Positions 14,109 to 21,232 of a stretch of DNA of 64,000 nt are shown one piece after another. The DNA lies in contig NC_018011.1 of NCBI RefSeq assembly GCF_000265365.1, forward strand, positions 3,303,501 to 3,367,500. The letters run 5' to 3'. The position numbers were made by a program, and so were the translations under genes. The stretch comes from Alistipes finegoldii DSM 17242. GTDB lineage: Bacteria; Bacteroidota; Bacteroidia; Bacteroidales; Rikenellaceae. The notes under the pieces were generated by a model. It was not told the DNA's origin and did not search any database. It saw only the letters and a list, made by a program, of their open reading frames with translations. How positions within the stretch are numbered: the stretch's first letter is position 1; each line of letters begins with the position of its first letter.

Positions 14109-14564
14109 GTGGATTCATTAAGCTACAAGACTATCTCGGCCAATGCATCGACGGTGACCAAGGAATGGATCGTCATCGACGCTACGAACGAGGTATTGGG
14201 ACGTCTTGCATCGCAGATCGCGAAGATCCTCCGAGGCAAGAACAAGCCCAGCTACACGCCCCACGTGGATTGCGGTGACTACGTCATCGTCATCAATGCG
14301 GAGAAGGTGAAGCTCACGGGCAACAAGATGACCGAGAAGGTCTACACGCGTCACACCGGATATCCCGGCGGCCAGCGTTTCGCTACCCCGGCCGACTATC
14401 TGGCAAAGAAACCGACGTTCATCGTCGAAAAAGCAGTCAAGGGCATGCTGCCCCGCACCCGTCTGGGCGCCGCCCTGCTCAAAAACCTGAAGGTATACGC
14501 CGGCTCGGAGCATCCGCACGCCGCGCAGAACCCGAAGACCATTAAATTAAACGAGATTAAGTAA
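14109..14564 (+). CDS. rplM: 50S ribosomal protein L13
   Basis: A 151-residue large-subunit ribosomal protein. Conserved L13 features include EWIVIDATNEVLGRLASQIA, the KPSYTPHVDCGDYVIVINAE stretch and GMLPRTRLGAALLKNLKVYA with the following EHPHAAQNP. The start is GTG (GTG GAT TCA TTA AGC); no in-frame ATG precedes the conserved N-terminus, and Bacteroidota L13 proteins commonly begin MDSLSYKT. It leads a four-gene translation operon with S9 five bases downstream. Confidence 0.97.
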   Translation: MDSLSYKTISANASTVTKEWIVIDATNEVLGRLASQIAKILRGKNKPSYTPHVDCGDYVIVINAEKVKLTGNKMTEKVYTRHTGYPGGQRFATPADYLAKKPTFIVEKAVKGMLPRTRLGAALLKNLKVYAGSEHPHAAQNPKTIKLNEIK

Positions 14565-14569
14565 GAGTT

Positions 14570-14956
14570 ATGGAAGTTGTAAACACCGTAGGTCGTCGTA
14601 AGGCCGCTGTGGCTCGCGTATACGTGAAGCCGGGTAAGGGTCAGATTACAATCAACCGCAAAGCGCTTGAAGTTTACTTCCCGCTCGAAATTCTCCAGTA
14701 TCAGGTGAAGCAGCCGCTGCTGGCTACCAACACCGTGGAGAATTACGACATCGCCATCAACCTCGATGGCGGAGGTATCACGGGACAGGCTTCGGCCGCT
14801 CGCTTGGGCATCGCACGCGCATTGTGCGAAATCGACGCCGAGATGCGTCCGGTACTGAAGAAGGCCGGATTCCTCACGCGCGATCCCCGCGAGGTTGAGC
14901 GTAAGAAGCCCGGTCAGCCCGGAGCACGCCGCAAGTTCCAGTTCAGCAAGCGTTAA
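14570..14956 (+). CDS. rpsI: 30S ribosomal protein S9
   Basis: A 128-residue small-subunit protein. It has the signature GRRKAAVARVYVKPGKGQIT, the central GGGITGQASAARLGIARAL and the basic tail ending KFQFSKR that reaches the ribosomal P-site tRNA. Start and length are standard. It lies five bases after rplM and 183 bp before rpsB. Confidence 0.98.
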   Translation: MEVVNTVGRRKAAVARVYVKPGKGQITINRKALEVYFPLEILQYQVKQPLLATNTVENYDIAINLDGGGITGQASAARLGIARALCEIDAEMRPVLKKAGFLTRDPREVERKKPGQPGARRKFQFSKR

Positions 14957-15139
14957 TCCGAACGACCTATTTTCGGCAGGCACGGCGAGGGTTACAAACC
15001 GGAACGACTACCTATATATTATATATATCGCGTATTACCTTCAGGTTGCCCCGCCGCGGAAAATCCGCGGGACCGGCAAGGCCGCTACCCGCCGGATTGA
15101 AGAAAAGAGAATTAAAATTATTAAACACATTGAATTAAA
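14957..15139 (+). promoter_or_regulatory. Leader between rpsI and rpsB with hairpin
   Basis: A 183-nt gap inside the ribosomal operon. It contains an AT alternation (TATATATTATATATAT near 15013-15028) and the perfect hairpin CCGCGG-AAAAT-CCGCGG at 15054-15070, followed by an A-rich stretch to the rpsB start. Bacterial rpsB genes often have autoregulatory leaders that bind S2; whether this is one is inference. Confidence 0.45.
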
Positions 15140-16081
15140 ATGTCACGTACAGATTTTAATACATTACTGGAAGCCGGTGCGCACTTCGGTCACCTGAAGC
15201 GCAAATGGAACCCTAAAATGGCTCCTTACATCTTCATGGAGAAGAACGGCATCCACATCATCGACCTGCACAAGACCGTGCTGAAGATCGATGAGGCCGC
15301 TGCAGCCATCAAGCAGATCGCCAAGAGCGGTCGCCGCGTGCTGTTCGTAGCCACCAAGAAACAAGCTAAGGAGATCGTTGCCGAAAAGGTGGCAGCCGTC
15401 GGTATGCCTTACGTTACGGAACGTTGGGCCGGCGGTATGCTGACAAACTTCCCCACCATACGTAAAGCCGTCAAGAAAATGTCGACCATCGACAAGATGA
15501 ACAGCGACGGCACGTTCGATAATTTTTCCAAGCGCGAGAAACTCCAGATCGCACGCCAGCGCGCGAAACTTGAGAAGAACCTCGGTTCCATCGCCGACCT
15601 GACGCGCCTTCCGGCCGCCCTGTTCGTCGTTGACGTACAGAAGGAGTCGAATGCGGTAAAAGAGGCCAAGCGCCTGAGCATCCCCGTATTTGCAATGGTA
15701 GACACTTGTTGTGATCCGACCGACATTGATTACGTTATCCCTGCAAATGACGATGCCACCAAATCGATTGCCGTAGTGCTCGATGCCATGTGCAGCGCTA
15801 TCGCCGAAGGTACCGAAGAGCGCAAGCTCGAAAAGGAGAAGGAGGCGCAGGAGGCTGAGGCCGGTGCCGACGCTCCCGTGAAGAAGGAGGGCAAACCCCG
15901 CATCAAGAAAGCCGTGAAGGCCGCTATCGATGCCGAGGAGGCCGCCGTAGCCGACGTCGTAGCCGCTGTCGAGACTCCGTTCGAGGAGCCTGCTGAGGTT
16001 GCGGCCGAAGAAGCTGCCGTTGTTGCCGAGGAGGCCGCTGCGGTTGCAGCCGAGGAGGTTGCCGAGGCCAAGGCCGAGTAA
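15140..16081 (+). CDS. rpsB: 30S ribosomal protein S2
   Basis: A 313-residue S2. The core (about 1-232) has LLEAGAHFGHLKRKWNPKM, VLFVATKKQAKEIV, ERWAGGMLTNFPTIRKAVKK and IPVFAMVDTCCDPTDIDYVI. Residues beyond about 235 are a charged then Ala/Glu/Val-rich tail that ends AEEVAEAKAE; S2 proteins without it are about 230-260 residues. Such tails occur in some Bacteroidota S2 proteins and are probably disordered. The gene is followed by tsf after 51 bp, the usual pairing. Confidence 0.97.
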   Translation: MSRTDFNTLLEAGAHFGHLKRKWNPKMAPYIFMEKNGIHIIDLHKTVLKIDEAAAAIKQIAKSGRRVLFVATKKQAKEIVAEKVAAVGMPYVTERWAGGMLTNFPTIRKAVKKMSTIDKMNSDGTFDNFSKREKLQIARQRAKLEKNLGSIADLTRLPAALFVVDVQKESNAVKEAKRLSIPVFAMVDTCCDPTDIDYVIPANDDATKSIAVVLDAMCSAIAEGTEERKLEKEKEAQEAEAGADAPVKKEGKPRIKKAVKAAIDAEEAAVADVVAAVETPFEEPAEVAAEEAAVVAEEAAAVAAEEVAEAKAE

Positions 16082-16132
16082 TTCGGGCCTTTGGGAAAAG
16101 AAATTAATCACCTAAAAGAAAGGAAAAGTATT

Positions 16133-16963
16133 ATGGAAATCAAAGCTGCTGATGTAATGAAGCTCCGCAAGATGACCGGTGCCGGTATGATGGACTGCAA
16201 GAAAGCCCTGATCGAAGCCGAAGGTGACTTTGCACGCGCTCAGGACATTATCCGCGAGAAAGGTAAGCTCGTCGTTGCCAAGCGTGCCGACCGCACCGCT
16301 ACCGAGGGTGTCGTCGTTACGAAGATCGTAGGTCAGAAGGCCTATATCCTCTGCTTGGCGTGCGAGACCGACTTCGTGGCTCAGAATGCAGAATATACCG
16401 CTTCGGCCGAGGCGATGCTGGAGGTTGCCGTAAACAGCGACGCCGCAGACCGCGACGCCCTGATGGCTGCCAAGAACGCCGAAGGCCACACCGTCGAGGA
16501 GATGGTGACCGAGAAATCGGGGCAGACGGGTGAGAAGATCGAGCTGGCATACTATGCCCGCATCGAGGCTCCCTACTGCGCTGCTTACGTACACTTCAAC
16601 AAGAAGCTCGGTACGATCCTCGGCTTCAACAAGGAGGTTCCGGCAGAGGTTGCCCACACCGTCGCCATGCAGGCCACGGCTATGGCTCCCGTGTCGATCT
16701 CGGAGGCCGACTGCCCCGCAGAGGTTGTGGAGCATGAGCGCAAGATCGCCGTCGAGGCGATGAAGCAGGACCCCAAGAACGCCAACAAGCCCGAAGCCAT
16801 CCTTGAGAAGATCGCCGAAGGCAAGATGCGCAAGTTCTTCGAGGAGAACACGCTGCTGGCTCAGGCCGTAGTGGGCGAGAAAGAGTCGATCGCCGACTTC
16901 ATCCACAAGGCAGACAAAGAGGCGACGGTTATCGCTTACAAGCGTTTCGCACTGGGCGAATAA
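16133..16963 (+). CDS. tsf: Translation elongation factor Ts
   Basis: A 276-residue guanine nucleotide exchange factor for EF-Tu. The N-terminal UBA-like helix bundle carries VMKLRKMTGAGMMDCKKAL and the exchange core CETDFVAQNAEYTASAEAM, with a second subdomain ending in MRKFFEENTLLAQAVV. The start is the ATG of MEIKAADVMK; an upstream in-frame ATG would add 14 residues of leader. A terminator follows 41 bp after the stop, closing the rplM operon. Confidence 0.97.
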   Translation: MEIKAADVMKLRKMTGAGMMDCKKALIEAEGDFARAQDIIREKGKLVVAKRADRTATEGVVVTKIVGQKAYILCLACETDFVAQNAEYTASAEAMLEVAVNSDAADRDALMAAKNAEGHTVEEMVTEKSGQTGEKIELAYYARIEAPYCAAYVHFNKKLGTILGFNKEVPAEVAHTVAMQATAMAPVSISEADCPAEVVEHERKIAVEAMKQDPKNANKPEAILEKIAEGKMRKFFEENTLLAQAVVGEKESIADFIHKADKEATVIAYKRFALGE

Positions 16964-17447
16964 TCCGACCGAAGGACGGCAAGAAGACCGTTCGTATATT
17001 GTGAAAGACCGGAACTCTCCGATGAGTTCCGGTCTTTTCGTGTGTATGGTCTTGTGGGAGCCTTTTATAGGATGTTTCATAGGATGTTTCATAGGAGGCC
17101 GGCTTCTGTGCGGAGTATGCCTGACGTATAGTCGGCAGCGGCCGGAAAGAAGCCGAATGGCGATTGCCGAAGGGTGTCGGCTTGGCGGTTTCTTGTGTCC
17201 TTATGCCGAACGAACGTACGGCGCTTTGCGCTTGCCGGAAATAACGCTGTCCGGATTTTCCCGGAGCGTTTTCCGGTTGTTCTCGATTGTCTGTTTTGCC
17301 CGGCTGTATTATGTCGTCGGCTGTTTTTGCGTCGTCTCCGGTTGCGCCCGATCTTTTCGGCCAATCGGTCGGAAACGACCGAAAGGCGCTTTCCCGGTTA
17401 TTCACGCTCTGTTTTCAAGACTTTTTCGGATGCCGCAAATCCCGGTT
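16964..17447. other. Convergent intergenic region after tsf
   Basis: A 484-bp gap between tsf (plus) and the S26-like peptidase gene (minus). It holds the tsf terminator, a direct 12-bp duplication GGATGTTTCATA (17070-17081 and 17082-17093), and CCGG-rich sequence like the other spacers. I looked for a precursor peptide or PqqD-like gene that would fit the neighbouring ABC/kinase/peptidase genes and found none. Confidence 0.6.
17004..17040 (+). terminator. Terminator of the rplM-tsf operon
   Basis: Fourteen-bp stem AAAGACCGGAACTC / GAGTTCCGGTCTTT (17004-17017 and 17024-17037), loop TCCGAT, short T-run. Confidence 0.9.
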
Positions 17448-18296
17448 CTATCTGATCCCCAGCCGCCAGAGCGCCCGCAGGATGAAGCGTCTGACGGCGG
17501 CGGGCAGCGTCAGCCAACAGCGGGACTGTCGTCGCCACCGGCGGGAAGCGGTGGAGACGATGCGGCCGGAAGGGCGGATGACAGCCGTCATAACGGCCGC
17601 TATGTCTGTCGCTGCGCAATGTTCGGTCATCCGGTGGTTGCCGTCGCCTGCGAGGGTGAAACGAAGCCGGGGCGGGGCAGGTGCCGTTTCTGCGGGTGTT
17701 TGGCCGGGATTGCTGGTCGCTTGGGGATTTTCGGAATTTTCGGGGCGTGCCGGAAGCGGAGGGGTCGCCTTGCCGGTTTCCCGGAGCGCGGGGAGCGGAG
17801 CGGGAGTATCTCCGGCGTTGGAGGCCGTTGCCGACGCAGCTGTTGTCGCCGCTTCCGTTGTTGCGGCCGTTGGTATTGCCGACGCTTCCGGTGTCTTTGT
17901 TATTGTCTCTACCGTCGTGTTTGCCGATTGCGGGGGCATCTCCCCGCTCTCCGGTTCGATGCGGAGAATGCGGTGGAGGATATGGCGTCCTTCGCAGCGG
18001 AACAGCACCACGTCGCCCGGTTGCAGGGCCTGACTTCCGGAGGGAAGACGGTCGGGGTGGGAATTTGCGGCGGTGTCGGGGGCGGTTTCGTTTCGCGCGA
18101 GCCTGTTTTGCTTTCGGGCGGCTGCTGCCGTTTCGGAATTTCCGGTGTATCGGGCGATCGGAGTCAGTACTGCGATGTCGCGTTCGCTGCGCAGCAGGGG
18201 CCGCATGCTGTGGCCCTTCATGCGGATCTGGACTTCGTGTCCTTCGGCGAGCATCGCTTCGACCTGCTCGAAAAACAGACGGTTCGAAAGCTGCAT
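17448..18296 (-). CDS. S24/S26-family peptidase with low-complexity inserts
   Basis: A 282-residue protein whose recognisable parts are short: MKGHSMRPLL with the candidate nucleophile Ser30, then GDVVLFRCEGRHILHRIL at about 95-111, where His108 takes the place of a catalytic lysine as in ER-type (S26B) signal peptidases, and an RMTEHCAATDIAAVM block near 222-236. Two hydrophilic Thr/Ala/Pro-rich stretches (about 51-88 and 115-208) separate the blocks. Its start overlaps the kinase stop (ATGA). In Bacteroidota such peptidases accompany ABC exporters and serine kinases in peptide maturation loci, which suggests processing of an exported peptide, but no precursor is visible. Confidence 0.7.
   Translation of the reverse strand: MQLSNRLFFEQVEAMLAEGHEVQIRMKGHSMRPLLRSERDIAVLTPIARYTGNSETAAAARKQNRLARNETAPDTAANSHPDRLPSGSQALQPGDVVLFRCEGRHILHRILRIEPESGEMPPQSANTTVETITKTPEASAIPTAATTEAATTAASATASNAGDTPAPLPALRETGKATPPLPARPENSENPQATSNPGQTPAETAPAPPRLRFTLAGDGNHRMTEHCAATDIAAVMTAVIRPSGRIVSTASRRWRRQSRCWLTLPAAVRRFILRALWRLGIR
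17673..17954 (-). repeat. Low-complexity insert in the S26-like peptidase gene
   Basis: Encodes about 94 residues (115-208) rich in Thr, Ala, Pro and Glu (for example TTVETITKTPEASAIPTA) between the putative active-site strand and the C-terminal block. A second, shorter insert lies at 18033-18146. Confidence 0.7.
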
Positions 18297-19285
18297 CACG
18301 GGCGGGGATTTGCGGATTCGCCGCCGAAAATCGTGCGGCAGGCCAGTTCGGCGGCCGCGGCGTCGGGCAGGCATTCGAGGTGGTAGACCGGGACCTGCGC
18401 CACCACGGCCGAGACGGTTGCGCATACGGCGTCTTCCAGCGTTTCGTCGTGGGCGAACGACGGCGGGCACGAGGGCAGCAGCGCGCCGATGGCCTCGATC
18501 GCCCGCAGGCGGCGAATCCGGTTGTGCGGAGCCTGTGACAGCCGTACGATGGCCCGGATCGGTTGGCATACGTTGCGGTAGCAGGGCGTTTTCCCGCTCC
18601 ACGGCGCACCGAAGACCATGGCCTGCGGTTTTGGGGCGCCGGTTGTCGCTGCGCTTGCGTCCGGAGTTTCAGCCGCAGCTGCGGGGGCGTTCGCCGGATT
18701 TTGGACGGCTCCGCAAATCGGGTCTGCATCTGCGGTCTGCACGATGCGGACGATCGGACTGTCGTCGTTGAGCAGCTCCGCGCCGGGGATATGTTCACGC
18801 CACAGACGGGTGTGGGTGCTTTTGCCGGTGCCCGATTCGCCGAGGAACAGCACGGCCCTGCCGTTCAGGCTGATGACCGACGAATGGATGGCTACGGCCT
18901 GCCGCGCCACGGCGGCGATGTTGAACATCGACCATAATCCGAAGCGGAACAGCGCCGGGTTGTGCCGCAGTGTGACGTCGGTCGTGACGAGCGGTGCGCC
19001 GAACGCCTTGCGGAAACGGGCGGCGGCGCAGCCGTCGCGCGGCGTCATGGTGAGCAGGTAACCTTCCGAGTCGCGGCCGAAACGGCAGTCGGCGTCGGCA
19101 TCGGCGAAGTCGAATTCGTCGAGTTCGCGGTAGCCGTCCGCTTGGCGGATTTCGCCGCGGGTTTCGACGCTCAGGTCGGCCGGGCCTTCGTCTGCGGCGG
19201 CGAAGGGCGCCAGCGCCGTGCCGAAAGACCCTGCGGTGAATTCCTGCGGGACGGCGATGCGTATGCCTGCTATGATGTATTCCAT
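18296..19285 (-). CDS. HPr-kinase-like serine kinase
   Basis: A 329-residue protein. Residues 125-180 resemble the HPrK/PEP carboxykinase nucleotide fold: AVAIHSSVISLNGRAVLFLG, P-loop GESGTGKSTHTRLW at 149-162 and LLNDDSPIVR with a metal-binding Asp; later VFGAPWSGKTPCYRNV is typical of this subfamily. The N-terminal 120 residues form the divergent domain of such proteins. About 36 extra Ala/Thr/Pro residues (182-218) split the fold after NDDSPIVR. Related kinases occur in lasso-peptide and other peptide loci, where some phosphorylate the peptide. Between the ABC transporter (2 bp) and the S26 gene (ATGA overlap), so probably one operon. Confidence 0.8.
   Translation of the reverse strand: MEYIIAGIRIAVPQEFTAGSFGTALAPFAAADEGPADLSVETRGEIRQADGYRELDEFDFADADADCRFGRDSEGYLLTMTPRDGCAAARFRKAFGAPLVTTDVTLRHNPALFRFGLWSMFNIAAVARQAVAIHSSVISLNGRAVLFLGESGTGKSTHTRLWREHIPGAELLNDDSPIVRIVQTADADPICGAVQNPANAPAAAAETPDASAATTGAPKPQAMVFGAPWSGKTPCYRNVCQPIRAIVRLSQAPHNRIRRLRAIEAIGALLPSCPPSFAHDETLEDAVCATVSAVVAQVPVYHLECLPDAAAAELACRTIFGGESANPRP
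18632..18742 (-). repeat. Low-complexity insert in the serine kinase gene
   Basis: Encodes about 37 residues (182-218), mainly Ala, Pro, Thr and Asp, between NDDSPIVR and QAMVFGAPWSGKT, which are normally close together in the fold. Confidence 0.65.
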
Positions 19286-19287
19286 AA

Positions 19288-21231
19288 TTATTCTCCTATT
19301 GTGATGATTCGGGTGCAGTATTCGAGCGAACTTTCGCGGTGGGCGATAACCACCAGCGTCAGCCCCTTGTCGCGCGCCGCCAGCTCGGCGACCGAACGGT
19401 TGATCTCCTCCTCGGTGCGGCTGTCGAGCGCCGAGGTCGCCTCGTCGAAGAAGAGCACGTCGGCCCGACGGTAGAGCGCGCGGGCGATGCCGATGCGCTG
19501 GCGCTGTCCGCCCGAAAGGCGGCAGCCGCATTCGCCGACATGGGTGTCCATGCCTTTGGAAAGTCCCGCGACGAACTCTCCGAGCCGGGCGGCTTCCAGC
19601 GCTTCGGCTACGCGGCCGCGGTCGATTTCGTCGTCGGGAACGCCCAGCGCGACGTTGGCCGCGAAGCTTCCGTCGGCGATGAAAAGGTTTTGCGAGACGT
19701 AGCCGATGCGGTTTTGCCATGCGCGGCGGTTGGCGGCGGTGAGGGGCGTGCCGTCGATCGTTATTTCGCCCCCGGTCGGTTCGTAAAGTCCCAGCAGCAG
19801 GTTGAAAAGCGTCGTTTTCCCTGCGCCCGATGCGCCGCGGATGCCGATGCGTTCGCCCTTGCGGATCGAGAGCGTAAGGCCGCGGAAAAGCTCGTGCCCG
19901 TCGTCCGCGAAGCGGAAGCCGAGGTTGCGGACGGCGATTTCATGTTCGAAAGACAGTATTTCGGACGCGCATGCTCCGGATGTGCCGCCGGCCGAAACGG
20001 ATTTCGTTGATTTTGCGGTGCAGGGCTGTTTGGCCGGGGCTGTTTGGCCGTAAGGAGCCGTTTGTCTGCCGGATGCGGTTCGTTTGTCCGGAGCCGTTCG
20101 CCTGCCGCGGGCGGTCTCGCCGCTCTCCGCCGCGGAGTATTCCGACGGCGGGATAGCGGCGGCATCAGTATGGGGGCCTTTCCCGGCTCTCTCGGCGGCT
20201 CCGGAGAGCGTGTCCGGCGATGCGGAGGAAGGTTCGTCCCCGGCCGTTGCGTCGCGCAGGACGGCGATCGTGTAGCGGTTGTACTTGATCGAGGTCCAGC
20301 CCGCCATGATGCTGCGCACCGAAGGCATCAGGCGCAGCGCGGCTACGGCGAAGACGCCGAAAAGCAGCTGTGCGCGTCCTTCTTCCGCGCCCAGACTCAG
20401 CGCGACCAGCAGGGCCATGCCCAGCGCCAGCCCGATTTCGGTAAAGGCCTGCGGAAGCATGCCGATCGCCGTTTCGCGCAGGCGCGTGCGAATCACCTGA
20501 TCCATCGCCCGGTCGAACGAACGGAGCATCATCGGGAAGGCGTTGTTGATCTCGATGTCGGCATAGCCGCGGAAGGTCTCGGCCACGAGCCGCGCCTTTT
20601 CGCGCTGGGCCTTGTTTTCCAGCTCGCCGTAGCGGTTGATGCGGTTGCGCACCAAGCCGTAATAGATCCAGATCGAAGGCAGGAAGACCGCAACGGTCAG
20701 AACCGCCGCAACGGGCGCGTACCAGAGCAGCGCCCCGAAAAGCAGCGCCAGCAGCAGCGCTTCGGCGGCGATGGCGGCGGCGGGTTTCAGCACGCCGGCC
20801 GTGAAGGCCAGACAGACGACATTGACGTTGCGGGCCAGCACGGCCGAGTTCGACGACTTGACGAACGGCAGTCCCCGGTCGTGGTAGGTGACGTAGAGCC
20901 GCCGCGAAAGGGTGCGGTAGAGGTCGTAGATGTAGTTGCGCTCGATGCGCGCCAGCCAGAGATTTGTCAGGCATTTGAGGACGATAACGGCCACCACGGC
21001 GGCGCAGACCGTCAGCGCGAAACTGCGCGGCGACGTGAAGCCCAGCGCCGTGTAGATGCGGGCCAGCTGCCCGCCGCCGTCGAGACTCCGGGCGTCGAGC
21101 GCCAGCGCCAGCACGGGCAGCAGCACGGCCAGTCCGAGGAAGTTCAGCCCTGCGCGCAGCAGCAGCGTGCAGGCCATGCCGAAGCCCCTGCGGCGGAATT
21201 TGTGCGGTATGATGCCGATGATTTCGTTCAT
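19288..21231 (-). CDS. ABC transporter, fused permease and ATPase
   Basis: A 647-residue exporter half-transporter. Residues 1-326 hold about five to six membrane helices of an ABC type-1 permease. The ATPase domain starts near 424, with Walker A GASGAGKTT (466-474), Q-loop YVSQNLF, signature RLSGGQRQRIGIARAL, Walker B VLFFDEATSALD and switch His in VVIAHRES. Residues 327-423 are a 97-residue hydrophilic linker with repeats of RTAP/QTAP type; most family members have a short linker here. It begins one base after the AddA-like gene and is followed by the kinase and S26-like peptidase genes. A peptide or modified-peptide exporter is the likely role, inferred from context. Confidence 0.9.
   Translation of the reverse strand: MNEIIGIIPHKFRRRGFGMACTLLLRAGLNFLGLAVLLPVLALALDARSLDGGGQLARIYTALGFTSPRSFALTVCAAVVAVIVLKCLTNLWLARIERNYIYDLYRTLSRRLYVTYHDRGLPFVKSSNSAVLARNVNVVCLAFTAGVLKPAAAIAAEALLLALLFGALLWYAPVAAVLTVAVFLPSIWIYYGLVRNRINRYGELENKAQREKARLVAETFRGYADIEINNAFPMMLRSFDRAMDQVIRTRLRETAIGMLPQAFTEIGLALGMALLVALSLGAEEGRAQLLFGVFAVAALRLMPSVRSIMAGWTSIKYNRYTIAVLRDATAGDEPSSASPDTLSGAAERAGKGPHTDAAAIPPSEYSAAESGETARGRRTAPDKRTASGRQTAPYGQTAPAKQPCTAKSTKSVSAGGTSGACASEILSFEHEIAVRNLGFRFADDGHELFRGLTLSIRKGERIGIRGASGAGKTTLFNLLLGLYEPTGGEITIDGTPLTAANRRAWQNRIGYVSQNLFIADGSFAANVALGVPDDEIDRGRVAEALEAARLGEFVAGLSKGMDTHVGECGCRLSGGQRQRIGIARALYRRADVLFFDEATSALDSRTEEEINRSVAELAARDKGLTLVVIAHRESSLEYCTRIITIGE
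19963..20253 (-). repeat. Low-complexity linker insert in the ABC transporter gene
   Basis: Covers residues 327-423. The plus strand shows repeated GGGCTGTTTGGCCG and GGAGCCGTTTGTC / GGAGCCGTTCGCC words near 20020-20105, giving repeated Thr-Ala-Pro in the protein. Confidence 0.75.
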
Positions 21232-21232
21232 G

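Noticed and set aside
16929..17447. Small minus-strand frames downstream of the S26-like peptidase as a peptide precursor or PqqD-like gene
   Set aside because: They lack a leader/core pattern or a PqqD-like fold, are Arg-rich shadows, and one runs through the tsf terminator.
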